Below, one piece after another: positions 51,652 to 59,216 of a stretch of DNA of 64,000 nucleotides (its first letter is position 1; each line of letters starts with the position of its first letter). The notes beneath the pieces are model-generated. The model was not told where the DNA came from and searched no databases. It saw nothing but the letters and a program-made list of their open reading frames with translations. The stretch is from Candidatus Parabacteroides intestinigallinarum (lineage in GTDB: Bacteria > Bacteroidota > Bacteroidia > Bacteroidales > Tannerellaceae): assembly GCA_019114945.1 (NCBI GenBank), contig DXEN01000059.1, forward strand, positions 1-64,000, given 5' to 3'. The position numbers and the translations under genes were made by a program.

Positions 51652-52302
51652 ATGAAAGACAAGAAATATCTGTTATTCGATTTGGACGGCACGCTGACCG
51701 ACCCATTCACCGGCATCACCCGCTCAGTGCAACACGCTTTGAAGCATTACGGTATTATCGAGAATGACCTCAACCTGTTGACCCCCTTTATCGGGCCTCC
51801 GTTAATCGACTCTTTTAGGGAAAGGTATCATTTCTCCGAAGAGCAGGCGAAAGAAGCCGTCTGCTATTACCGTGAATATTTCGTGGAAAAAGGTTGGTGT
51901 GAAAACAAGGTTTATCCGGGCATTCCAGAACTTCTGAAACACTTGCAGGAGGCTGGACGCAAGTTATATGTCGCAACTTCCAAGCCTACTCCATTTGCCG
52001 AGAAGATATTGAGCCACTTCAACCTTTCCCGCTATTTTGAGCGAATCGAGGGCTCTTCTCTTGACCACACGAAGATGCGGAAAGCAGAAGTAATGCAATC
52101 TCTTCTCGCTCAGGCAGGCATTACCGAAAAAGGGGAAGCCATAATGGTGGGCGACCGTAAGTATGATGTTATTGGAGCGCACGAAGTAAGCGTGGAATGC
52201 GTAGGTGTGCTGTATGGCTATGGTTCACGGGAGGAACTGATTTCTGCCGGAGCGGACTATGTCGTTCCATCCGTTGAAGCACTGTCTGCACTTTTCCGTT
52301 GA
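51652..52302 (+). CDS. HAD-family phosphatase, phosphoglycolate-phosphatase-like
   Basis: A 216-residue HAD hydrolase with motif I LLFDLDGTLTDP (nucleophile Asp and acid Asp), a helical cap (about 15-80), motif II VATSKPTP, a Lys in the HTKMRKAEV region, and motif IV MVGDRKYDVIGAHE. The substrate is likely a small phosphate ester or nucleotide. The start is the ATG reading MKDKKYLLFD, with a near-consensus -7 box TATCTTCG at 51625-51632. A longer in-frame ATG is upstream of that box and is rejected. It stands alone in the accessory stretch. Confidence 0.9.
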   Translation: MKDKKYLLFDLDGTLTDPFTGITRSVQHALKHYGIIENDLNLLTPFIGPPLIDSFRERYHFSEEQAKEAVCYYREYFVEKGWCENKVYPGIPELLKHLQEAGRKLYVATSKPTPFAEKILSHFNLSRYFERIEGSSLDHTKMRKAEVMQSLLAQAGITEKGEAIMVGDRKYDVIGAHEVSVECVGVLYGYGSREELISAGADYVVPSVEALSALFR

Positions 52303-52325
52303 GGTGCATATTTAGTCGCCACCTC

Positions 52326-52571
52326 CAATCCGCCAGGAAAAGCACTGTTGATTCAGTCGGCAGCACAAATCCTGCAGGAGAAGCACTGTCGACTGAGTCA
52401 ACAACACAAATCGGCGCGGAGAAGCACTGCTGATTCAGTCGACAGCACAAATCCTACAGGAAAAGCACTATTCCCGGCGGGGACAGCACGAATCCTACAG
52501 GATAACCACTTTCCCCGGCGGGGACGATGCCAATCGGCGCGGATAAGCACTTTCCCCTGCTTTTTCGAGGC
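52326..52571. repeat. Six tandem 41-bp repeats
   Basis: Units start at 52326, 52367, 52408, 52449, 52490 and 52531, a strict 41-bp period, with a partial seventh at 52572. Unit 2 begins with AAATCCTGCAGGAG and continues AAGCACTGTCGACTGAGTC; in later units the second half changes to CCCGGCGGGG. Most units hold two small palindromic parts (TCCTGCAGGA-like, and TTGATTCA- or CCCCGGCGGGG-like). No spacers of unrelated sequence are present, so it is not a CRISPR. Confidence 0.85.
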
Positions 52572-52601
52572 AAATCCCGCGGAATTACCGAAAGGAAAGC
52601 T

Positions 52602-52609
52602 TATATTTG
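52602..52609 (+). promoter_or_regulatory. -7 box of the MNT-HEPN operon
   Basis: TATATTTG matches TAnnTTTG, 24 nt before the MNT gene ATG. Confidence 0.6.
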
Positions 52610-52632
52610 TCCTATATAATTAAGAACAAAAT

Positions 52633-52947
52633 ATGAGACGTCCACAGATAGTAGAACGCATACGCGAGGCATTGTCACGGGTCGCCCCGAACTCCAAGGC
52701 TATTTTATATGGAAGCGAGGCGCGCGGGGACGCACGTCCGGATAGTGACATAGACTTGTTGGTGCTGGTTGATGGCAACAAACTCAGCGTAACGGAGGAA
52801 GACCGCATCATAGCCCCTCTTTACGACATAGAGATAGAGACCGGCGTGCAGATTAACGCACGTGTCTTGCTGAAGAAGGTATGGGATAACTTGCCTTTCC
52901 GTACCCCGTTTCATATTCATGTAATGAAAGAGGGAATCGTATTATGA
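52633..52947 (+). CDS. MNT-domain nucleotidyltransferase, antitoxin of a HEPN-MNT pair
   Basis: A 104-residue minimal nucleotidyltransferase with the metal-binding motif LYGSEARGDARPDSDIDLLV (GS and DxD). In HEPN-MNT modules this enzyme neutralises the HEPN ribonuclease, in studied cases by adding AMP to a tyrosine near its active site. It overlaps the HEPN gene by 4 bp (ATGA), as usual for these pairs. The third acidic residue expected after DxD may be the Asp or Glu in YDIEIETGVQI. Confidence 0.85.
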   Translation: MRRPQIVERIREALSRVAPNSKAILYGSEARGDARPDSDIDLLVLVDGNKLSVTEEDRIIAPLYDIEIETGVQINARVLLKKVWDNLPFRTPFHIHVMKEGIVL

Positions 52948-53360
52948 AAGAAGAGTTGAGCCTTGAAAATAGGGAGGCGTTGGTCGCTTATCGGTATCAA
53001 CGTGCCCAAGAGACCTTGTCAGAGGTCCCTTTCTTAAATCAACAGGGATATTATAATACGGCGGTCAACCGCTTGTATTACGCCTGTTATTATGCGGTGA
53101 CCGCCCTGCTTATCAAGCATGGGATAAGTCCCGCTACCCATGCGGGAGTCAAACAAATGCTGGGAATGCACTTCGTGGCTACCGGGCGTTTGCCACGGGA
53201 AATAGGACGCATATTCTCTCTGTTGTTTGAGCGCAGACATAGCAGTGACTATGATGATTTCGCATATTCAAGTGCAGAGGAAATAAATGAATTGATACCC
53301 AAAGCCGAAATATTCATAAGTGCCATTGGCGAGTTGTTGGAAAACGATGGAATTTCTTAA
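52944..53360 (+). CDS. HEPN-domain protein, putative RNase toxin
   Basis: A 138-residue all-helical HEPN domain. YYNTAVNRLYYACYYAVTALL forms the central helices (given as family feature), and a C-terminal FERRHSSDYDDFAY replaces the canonical RxxxxxH motif of active HEPN nucleases with RHSSDY. The tyrosines near that motif are candidates for AMPylation by the MNT partner. Nuclease activity is therefore uncertain. It is the second gene of the operon. Confidence 0.82.
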   Translation: MKEELSLENREALVAYRYQRAQETLSEVPFLNQQGYYNTAVNRLYYACYYAVTALLIKHGISPATHAGVKQMLGMHFVATGRLPREIGRIFSLLFERRHSSDYDDFAYSSAEEINELIPKAEIFISAIGELLENDGIS

Positions 53361-53365
53361 CTTTG
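53358..53365 (+). promoter_or_regulatory. -7 box before the PIN toxin-antitoxin pair
   Basis: TAACTTTG, a full TAnnTTTG match, overlaps the HEPN stop codon. It would let the second pair be transcribed on its own. Confidence 0.55.
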
Positions 53366-53397
53366 CGACAAGAACTTAAATGACAGGAGGAAACAAC

Positions 53398-53655
53398 ATG
53401 GAAGTAACCGTATCATTGGATAGCGTATGGAACTTGATTCAGTCGCTTAGCATCGACAACCAGAAATGGTTAGCTGATAAAGTATATGAAGAAATAGCGC
53501 ACAAGCAACAGAAAGGCAAAGCGCTTGTCTTTCCGCACCGCCCCGCGGGCAAGGAAATTTCGCCGGAGGTGAAGGCGATGGTAACAGACCGCTTGCCCGT
53601 AGATATTGATATTGAGGCAGAACGGGAAAAAATGTGGGAGGAATGGGCTAAATGA
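53398..53655 (+). CDS. Antitoxin of a PIN-toxin pair
   Basis: An 85-residue protein, MEVTVSLDSVWNLIQ at the start and AEREKMWEEWAK at the end. An unusually good AGGAGG lies 7 nt before the ATG, which fixes this start over a slightly longer one. The N-terminal strand-helix part may bind DNA, and the charged tail may cover the PIN active site, as in VapB. No recognisable family beyond position and size. It overlaps the PIN gene by 4 bp. Confidence 0.7.
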   Translation: MEVTVSLDSVWNLIQSLSIDNQKWLADKVYEEIAHKQQKGKALVFPHRPAGKEISPEVKAMVTDRLPVDIDIEAEREKMWEEWAK

Positions 53656-54065
53656 AAATATTTTTAGACACGAATGTCTTAATAGACTATCTGAATAAAC
53701 GAGAACCTTTTTTCGCGGAGGCTTCCCAAGTGATGGACTTATGCGTATCCAAGCAAGTGGAAGGTGTGCTATCTTCCCTGTCCGTCATCAATGCCGCTTA
53801 TATTATGCGGAAAGCCTATCCTAAAGATTCATTATTGCTGAAAATAAGTTGGCTGACAGAGAAATTCGAGGTTTGCCCTATCAATAAGGAATCAATACAA
53901 AGAGCCGCGAATTCTCGTCCGTCCGACTTTGAAGATGCCGTGCAATACTTCTCCGCCCTGCAAGCAAATGCCGATCTTATCATAACCCGCGACGCCAAAG
54001 GCTTTATCGATTTTGATTTGCCCGTTATGACTCCGGAGGAGTTCCTTGCCCGTTGCGCGGAGTAA
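53652..54065 (+). CDS. PIN-domain toxin (VapC-like)
   Basis: A 137-residue PIN-domain endoribonuclease. MKIFLDTNVLIDYLN holds the first acidic residue (D6), PSDFEDAVQY gives D92, E94 and D95, and ITRDAKGFIDF gives D114. The quartet fits a metal-dependent RNase toxin that cuts tRNA or rRNA in family members. It is coupled to the antitoxin by an ATGA overlap. Confidence 0.88.
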   Translation: MKIFLDTNVLIDYLNKREPFFAEASQVMDLCVSKQVEGVLSSLSVINAAYIMRKAYPKDSLLLKISWLTEKFEVCPINKESIQRAANSRPSDFEDAVQYFSALQANADLIITRDAKGFIDFDLPVMTPEEFLARCAE

Positions 54066-54086
54066 TCCGTGAAGCGACAGAGCCAC

Positions 54087-54178
54087 GTAGGTGCGTTGTC
54101 CGGGGAACATAGGTGCGTGGACGAAGTCACGTATGTTAAATCGTCCGCACACCTATGTTCCCCGGAAAACGCACGTAT
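54087..54178. terminator. Large hairpin between the PIN toxin and GH76 genes
   Basis: A 26-bp stem (54099-54124 with 54141-54166) contains TCCGGGGAACATAGGTG and its complement, with only two mismatches and a 16-nt loop. Weaker pairing extends it outwards to about 54087 and 54178. It stands between convergent genes and may terminate both, although no long T run follows. Confidence 0.6.
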
Positions 54179-54192
54179 CTTCTCCGGCCCCG

Positions 54193-55290
54193 CTATCGGG
54201 TCAGCCGGTAGGCCTCTATCACGCACTCCAGGGCGCAGGCGTTGGCGGCGGCTCCCGCCCGGTGGAACGGGCCGTACCAATAGCAGCCGAAGCTGCGCGT
54301 GGCGGCGTCGTAATCCCGCGCGACGATCGACTCCGCGTTGCGGACGATGAAGTCCTTGTAGGCGGGGTTCTTCGTGATATCGTAGAGGAAGGCGAGGTGG
54401 CGGATGAAGATGCCCTTGAACTGCACGCCGTCGTTGCTGTCCTCTATCTGCGGGCGCATCTCCCGCAGGATGCCGTCGTCGGTCACGAGCCGCTCGTTGA
54501 TGGTGGCGTCGGCTATCTTCCCGGCCAGTTCCAGGTACGACCGGTCGTCGGTCAGTAGATACATCTCGGCGAGCACGGCGATCGCCACGCCTTGGTTATA
54601 GGTGTAATGCTGGTCGCGGTTGGGGGTGCAGTCGTCCTTCGTGCCGTCCTCTATCTGGTAGATGTCCGTGTTGATCATGCCGGAGCGCGTGTACCAATCC
54701 ACGTTCTTTTGGAACCAGTCCCGGTACGCGTTGTCGCCGGTGGCCTTGTGCAGGCGGATGGCCGTGAGCGAGAAGAGGTTGTTGGCGATGGAGTTCTTGT
54801 AGTGTAGCGGGTTCTTCTTCCAATAGATGCCGCCTCCGCAAGCCTCGCTCCAGCCGGTCGTCATGTCCCGGAAGATGGTCTCTGCCATGTCGAGGTACTT
54901 CCGCTCGCCGGTCAGGTGGAACGCCTCGATCCAGGCGAGCGCCCACCAGCCCTCGTCGTCGTAATAGTCGTTGATGAAATTGTCGCAATAGCGCGTCACG
55001 CCTGTCGAGTCGGCGCCCAACGGGTAGTGCCGGGCTTTCTCGAACACGTCCTCTACGACCCGCGGCACCTCCGGGTCGCCCGTCACGGCCCCGTAGCGGA
55101 TCGTGGCGGTCAGCACGTTCGCGGAGTTCCACCATCCGGCGGTCTCCCAGATGCCGGTCGTATCGTTCCGCCAGCTGAGCGAGGTTTGTACACTTTCCCG
55201 CATCGCGCCCTCGAAGGGAGAGGAGGAGGGGGCGCAGGCCATCGTTGTGAGCGCGAGCGCGAGGCTCGCCAAGACTTGTTTGTATGACAT
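54193..55290 (-). CDS. GH76 glycoside hydrolase lipoprotein (alpha-1,6-mannanase type)
   Basis: A 365-residue GH76 family member; known ones cut alpha-1,6-mannan backbones of fungal mannan. The signal peptide ends in the lipobox TMAC (Cys near residue 19), so it is a lipoprotein. The catalytic Asp pair D111-D112 lies in NDYYDDEGWWALAW. GGGIYWKKNPLHYKNSIANN and NQGVAIAVLAEMYLL are typical of the (alpha/alpha)6 barrel. It is divergent from the EEP gene with its own -7 box at 55328-55335 on the minus strand. Confidence 0.88.
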   Translation of the reverse strand: MSYKQVLASLALALTTMACAPSSSPFEGAMRESVQTSLSWRNDTTGIWETAGWWNSANVLTATIRYGAVTGDPEVPRVVEDVFEKARHYPLGADSTGVTRYCDNFINDYYDDEGWWALAWIEAFHLTGERKYLDMAETIFRDMTTGWSEACGGGIYWKKNPLHYKNSIANNLFSLTAIRLHKATGDNAYRDWFQKNVDWYTRSGMINTDIYQIEDGTKDDCTPNRDQHYTYNQGVAIAVLAEMYLLTDDRSYLELAGKIADATINERLVTDDGILREMRPQIEDSNDGVQFKGIFIRHLAFLYDITKNPAYKDFIVRNAESIVARDYDAATRSFGCYWYGPFHRAGAAANACALECVIEAYRLTR

Positions 55291-55327
55291 GATGTTCTTT
55301 AATTTAGTTTCCGATTTGATTCGCCAA

Positions 55328-55374
55328 CAAAGATAGGGGAACTTTTTGAACTTCGGCTAAACTTTGTACCTTTG
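55328..55374. promoter_or_regulatory. Divergent promoters of GH76 and EEP genes
   Basis: On the minus strand TATCTTTG (55328-55335) serves GH76. On the plus strand TTTG (55345-55348), an 18-bp spacer and TACCTTTG (55367-55374) serve the EEP gene. The two -7 boxes face away, 31 bp apart, so one regulator could act on both. Confidence 0.65.
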
Positions 55375-55426
55375 TTCGTCGGAAGCGAGCGAACGCGCGC
55401 TCAGTATCACATTAATTTATATAGTT

Positions 55427-56344
55427 ATGAGGAAGTATGTTTATTCTTTTCTTTTCGTCTTGTGCGCCCTGTTCACGGTGCGGGCGGAAACGATGGTCGT
55501 AGCGACCTTCAACATGCGGTATGCCAATAAGGAGGATTCGACGAACGGTAACGGCTGGGGGCAGCGGTATCCGTACATCGCCCAGCTGATCCAATTCCAC
55601 GGGTTCGATATCTTTGGCACGCAGGAGTGTCTGTATCACCAGCTGCAGGACTTGAAGCGCTCGATGCCCGGTTATGATTATATCGGCGTGGGGCGCGAGG
55701 ATGGCAAGCAGGCGGGCGAGCACGCCGCCATTTTCTATCGTACGGATAAGTTCGAGGTGCTGGAGTCGGGCAACTTCTGGCTCTCCGAGATCACGGATCG
55801 CCCGAACAAGGGTTGGGACGCCGTGCTGCCCCGTATCTGCACGTGGGGCGAGTTCCGGGATAAGGAGACCGGCTTCACCTTCCTGTTCTTCAACCTGCAC
55901 ATGGACCATGTAGGCGTACAGGCCCGCGCGGAGAGCGCGAAGCTGATCTTGAAGAAGATCAAGGAATTCCCGAAGAAGCTCCCGGCGATCCTGACGGGCG
56001 ATTTCAACGTCGACCAGAACAACGAGTCGTATAAGCTGCTGGACAGCTCCGGCGTGATGCGCGATGCGTATGCCATCGCCGACTTCCGGTACGCCCCGAC
56101 GGGCACTTTCAGCAGTTTCCATCCGGATATGAAGACGGAGAGCCGTATCGACCACATCTTCCTGACGAAGGAGTTCGAGGTGAAGAAATACGGCGTGCTG
56201 ACCGATACCTATCGTTCGGAGGTGACAGGGAGCGAGCTCAAGGAGCGGAGCGGCAACTTCCCGAAAGAGGTATCCTTAAGCAAATACGCCGCCTGCGTGC
56301 CGTCCGACCATTTCCCGGTGGTGGCTATCGTGGAGGTGAAATAA
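55427..56344 (+). CDS. Secreted endonuclease/exonuclease/phosphatase-family protein
   Basis: A 305-residue EEP-fold protein with signal peptide SFLFVLCALFTVRA. The active-site pieces are ATFNMRYANK (Asn), FGTQEC (Glu), LHMDHVG (His), TGDFNVDQNNE (Asp and Asn) and SDHFPVVA (Asp and His). These proteins can be phosphodiesterases, sphingomyelinases or DNases. The divergent GH76 neighbour suggests use on a phosphodiester linkage of a glycan, but this is inference. The start is fixed by the promoter: the longer frame starts upstream of the -7 box. Confidence 0.88.
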   Translation: MRKYVYSFLFVLCALFTVRAETMVVATFNMRYANKEDSTNGNGWGQRYPYIAQLIQFHGFDIFGTQECLYHQLQDLKRSMPGYDYIGVGREDGKQAGEHAAIFYRTDKFEVLESGNFWLSEITDRPNKGWDAVLPRICTWGEFRDKETGFTFLFFNLHMDHVGVQARAESAKLILKKIKEFPKKLPAILTGDFNVDQNNESYKLLDSSGVMRDAYAIADFRYAPTGTFSSFHPDMKTESRIDHIFLTKEFEVKKYGVLTDTYRSEVTGSELKERSGNFPKEVSLSKYAACVPSDHFPVVAIVEVK

Positions 56345-56390
56345 GCCTTATTTATACCGTTCTTAGCATGGGCGATATAAGGAGTTGATG

Positions 56391-56450
56391 ATGCCCATCG
56401 TAAGGATCTCACCATGGGGAATATGAGATGCTTATGATGGGCATTCTTTA
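56391..56450. terminator. Bidirectional hairpin between the EEP and propeller genes
   Basis: About 21 bp of stem (56391-56411 with 56424-56444), for example ATGCCCATCGTAAG against CTTATGATGGGCAT, with a 12-nt loop and TCTTTATCTT after it. It separates convergent genes. Confidence 0.7.
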
Positions 56451-57707
56451 TCTTGCCAGTAGGATGACGGGGTTGTCTTCTTCCGTGAGCTTTTCCAGGG
56501 CCTTGATTTCTTCCGGCCATTCCTCGTTCCGACCGTTTCGCTCGAACCATTCTACTATCGTACTCGCGGGGATCAGCTGGGCGAACTCTCCGGAAGGTGA
56601 GGCGAAGGATGGCTGTAGCGGCAGGAAATGATGAAGGTCGTCGTATACGCCTTCCTTGAAAGACGCCACTTTTGCCTCCGCGCTTTCCTTGTCGTATATC
56701 GCGTTATACACGTCCCATTCCTCTGGATGATGTAAATTGACCACGAACCGCAGCCATAGCAGGCGGTCGCTCTCATATACGTCCAAAGGATAGATGGCCC
56801 GGTCTTTCTCCGGTTGATACCGGTCTTTCCGGTCCCAGCGCATGGCGCCGAAGTCGAGACGCTTCACGGGAACCAGCCCGCTCGTCGTCACCCGGTAAAT
56901 CGTATCGTTGAATGTCTCTCGGAATAGAAGCTCTTCCCCTTTGTGCCAGAAGATTTGCTCCGAGGGTACCAAGCAATTTTGGCGACCGTCCTTATAGGTC
57001 ATATAAATAGCGTCGTAGCCAGTCTCCTCGTTTTTGCGTGCGTTCATTCGCTGGATATCCGCCATCGCTCCTGATAAGGGGCTGACCGTTTCTCCCCGCG
57101 AGGGGAACACGCTTAGCAGCGAGTCGCCTTGATACACCAAGATCCGGTCCGGTTTGTTGAGCGTGGCGGGCAGATGGGTTACCAATAGACTATCGTTCAG
57201 ATAATCGTAAGTGTCGATGCCATATAATCCGTCGGTCATTTCCCGGTCTTGATGGTCGCCTACGAATCTCCCTGCGGTATCGTAGATGACCGACCGGCCA
57301 TTTCCCGCCGGAAAATAGATATGTCCCGCCGCGGCGTTCAGCCAGCCGGAAAGGGATAAGGCGCCTCGCGGATCGTTCCCGATATGGCCGATGGAGCATA
57401 GGAAGCGTCCGGTGGATTTATCGAACGCCATGCATCGATTCGGCCGCGAGGAGACGATCAGTCTGTCACCCGCGATCCAGACGGTAGGGTTGTCCCCAAC
57501 TAATGAGGAGTCGGTCGTTTCCAACGGTACATAACGTATTTGCCGGAAATAATCCGAGGCTTTTAAGGAAGAGGGATGCCGATATGCCTCCTCGATAGGG
57601 ATTATTTTCAAGTCTTTTTCGTCCGCTTCTTCCTTTCGCACGCATGAAAGAAGCCCGCACGAGCATAATAAGGCTATGCCCGCGATGTGTCTCATCGCTA
57701 TGTTCAT
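56448..57707 (-). CDS. Six-bladed beta-propeller lipoprotein
   Basis: A 419-residue lipoprotein (lipobox LLSC, Cys near residue 22). The repeated blade pattern (IRYVPLETTDSSLVG, VWIAGDRLIVSS, FDKSTGRFLCSIGHIGNDPRGA and more) matches the six-bladed propeller family found mainly in Bacteroidota. The function of these proteins is unknown. The ATG reading MNIAMRHIAGIALL or the one four codons later could be used. It is downstream of the slipin gene on the same strand. Confidence 0.85.
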   Translation of the reverse strand: MNIAMRHIAGIALLCSCGLLSCVRKEEADEKDLKIIPIEEAYRHPSSLKASDYFRQIRYVPLETTDSSLVGDNPTVWIAGDRLIVSSRPNRCMAFDKSTGRFLCSIGHIGNDPRGALSLSGWLNAAAGHIYFPAGNGRSVIYDTAGRFVGDHQDREMTDGLYGIDTYDYLNDSLLVTHLPATLNKPDRILVYQGDSLLSVFPSRGETVSPLSGAMADIQRMNARKNEETGYDAIYMTYKDGRQNCLVPSEQIFWHKGEELLFRETFNDTIYRVTTSGLVPVKRLDFGAMRWDRKDRYQPEKDRAIYPLDVYESDRLLWLRFVVNLHHPEEWDVYNAIYDKESAEAKVASFKEGVYDDLHHFLPLQPSFASPSGEFAQLIPASTIVEWFERNGRNEEWPEEIKALEKLTEEDNPVILLAR

Positions 57708-57750
57708 GATGTTTAAATGATGAATGGGTTAATATTGAGCGCGTTTTGAT

Positions 57751-58635
57751 TTACGCGTTTTCTTGTGTTTTCGATAAGGAAGCCAATCCGCCGATCGCTC
57801 CCAAGTTCATCGTATCTAACGCCGAGCTTGGGACAATCACCATGGAGCCTTTCTCCTTCAGTCCTTCGAACAGCATGTTCATGCCACGCAGGTGCAGGGC
57901 GACGGGATTATCGGTGTATTCTTTGCTGGCTTGCGCGAATTTCTCCGCGATCTCTGTCTCGGCGGTTCCGAGGATGACACGCGCCCTTCTCTCTCGTTCC
58001 GCTTGCGCCTCCTTGCTCATGGCTTCCGCTAAATCGACGGGTATCGCTATGTCCTTGATGCCGACGGTTTGGCAAGTGATGCCCCATGGGCTCGTATTTT
58101 GATCCAATAGTACTTGTAAGTCCTCCGCTATTTTATCCCTTTCTTGCAGAAGCGTGGATAGCTCGTGCTTCCCGATCGTATCTCGCAAGCCCGTTTGTGC
58201 GATGTGTTCGATGGCCTCTTGATAATCTTGCACTTCCAAGGCGGCTTTCTCGACGTCCCAGACGGTCCAATAAACCACGGCATCTACGTTTACGGGAACC
58301 GTGTCTTTGGTCAATGTTTGCTCGGCCTTGAATACGCTTACCCGCACGCGCTGGTCGACGTAGGCGGAAACGCTGTCGACTATGGGCCATATAAAAAAGA
58401 GTCCGGGGCCTTTCAATCCTTTAAATTTTCCCATACGTAAAACGACCGCGTGCTCCCATTGGTCGGCGATCCGGATGGAGGCGGATAATAAGCCGCATGC
58501 GGCAAGAATGACCAGCGTCGTCATGATTCCGACAGCATGCAGTACGTAGAGCGCTGACGACAGAACGATGGCCAACAAAAAGATAGAGATGGATACGGGG
58601 TTGGCCCACCCGTTGTTTTTCAGATTACTTTTCAT
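57751..58635 (-). CDS. SPFH/stomatin-family membrane protein (slipin)
   Basis: A 294-residue member of the SPFH family. Two hydrophobic helices (about 14-34 and 37-55) precede the SPFH domain, with GPGLFFIWPIVDSV, RVRVSVFKAEQTLTKDT, VNVDAVVYWTVWD and ERDKIAEDLQVLLDQNTSPWG. A charged helix (EAQAERERRARVI) is followed by the C-terminal part, where slipins oligomerise into membrane scaffolds. No NfeD partner is adjacent. Its start overlaps the GntR gene by 11 bp, so the two are one unit under the GntR regulator. Confidence 0.9.
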   Translation of the reverse strand: MKSNLKNNGWANPVSISIFLLAIVLSSALYVLHAVGIMTTLVILAACGLLSASIRIADQWEHAVVLRMGKFKGLKGPGLFFIWPIVDSVSAYVDQRVRVSVFKAEQTLTKDTVPVNVDAVVYWTVWDVEKAALEVQDYQEAIEHIAQTGLRDTIGKHELSTLLQERDKIAEDLQVLLDQNTSPWGITCQTVGIKDIAIPVDLAEAMSKEAQAERERRARVILGTAETEIAEKFAQASKEYTDNPVALHLRGMNMLFEGLKEKGSMVIVPSSALDTMNLGAIGGLASLSKTQENA

Positions 58636-59020
58636 GGTGATGCTTGTTTAGTATTTCACATTGAGATAATTCAGCCTTTATATCTTCGATCGTAAAGCCA
58701 TAGGCGGCCGCTACTGTCGCGAATTGGTTACATAGATCGGTTAGCTTCCTCGCCCGGTCTTTCTCCGAGAGAAGGTTGTCCACACGATTGATGTAAGTAC
58801 CTGATCCTTGATGGGTGGTCAACACGTTTTTAATCTCTAACTCTTTGTAGGCTTTCGATACCGTGTTGAGGTTCACTTTCAACGTTACGGCAAGCGCCCT
58901 TACCGTAGGCAATTGCTCGCCTAATTTTAATTGCCCTGTCTCTATCCCAAATAGGATTTGATCGATTATTTGTCGATAGATAGGAACCCCGTTCGAATAA
59001 TCTAACACGAATGAAATCAT
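58625..59020 (-). CDS. GntR-family (YtrA-type) transcriptional regulator
   Basis: A 131-residue regulator with an N-terminal winged helix (about 8-75: GVPIYRQIIDQILFGIETGQ, LPTVRALAVTLKVNLNTVSK) and a short C-terminal helical region, as in the YtrA subfamily. It lacks a large ligand-binding domain. It starts 2 bp downstream of a perfect operator-like palindrome and should repress its own operon. It overlaps the slipin gene. Confidence 0.9.
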   Translation of the reverse strand: MISFVLDYSNGVPIYRQIIDQILFGIETGQLKLGEQLPTVRALAVTLKVNLNTVSKAYKELEIKNVLTTHQGSGTYINRVDNLLSEKDRARKLTDLCNQFATVAAAYGFTIEDIKAELSQCEILNKHHHEK

Positions 59021-59021
59021 A

Positions 59022-59048
59022 TTGTACTATTTGTATAGTACAAACGTA
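59022..59048 (-). promoter_or_regulatory. Operator and -7 box of the GntR-slipin operon
   Basis: The palindrome TTGTACTAT-TTGT-ATAGTACAA (59022-59043) resembles YtrA-type operators (GTAC half-sites). On the minus strand TACGTTTG (59041-59048) is a full -7 match overlapping it. The leader is only about 15 nt. This is a strong case for autoregulation. Confidence 0.75.
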
Positions 59049-59125
59049 CAAAATATAAATGGAAGGAGAATGCTCTTTTGGTTTATTTAACGGAAGGTGG
59101 GAAGAGACGCATTCTATTCAAACAG

Positions 59126-59165
59126 AAAAAGCATGCGGACCCTTCGTGTCGTCCACATGCTTTTT
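59126..59165. terminator. Hairpin terminator after rpiB
   Basis: AAAAAGCATGCGGAC pairs with GTCCACATGCTTTTT around a 10-nt loop; with T runs on both strands it can act in both directions. Confidence 0.8.
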
Positions 59166-59216
59166 CTTTATTAGATACACGGCCTTATATCTTGCCGGTC
59201 GAGGCTTTATCGGGAT

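Larger units (their letters stand above)
52303..52632 (+). other. 330-bp intergenic region: 41-bp repeat array and promoter
   Basis: No gene is evident. It holds six copies of a 41-bp unit and the MNT-HEPN promoter. Confidence 0.8.

Noticed and set aside
52326-52571. CRISPR array
   Set aside because: Period 41 bp, but the whole unit repeats and no unrelated spacers exist; no cas genes. The same holds for the 40-bp array at 61837-62116.
54069-54350. Short frames over the 54.1-kb hairpin
   Set aside because: Their sequence is that of the inverted repeat itself and they overlap the GH76 gene end.
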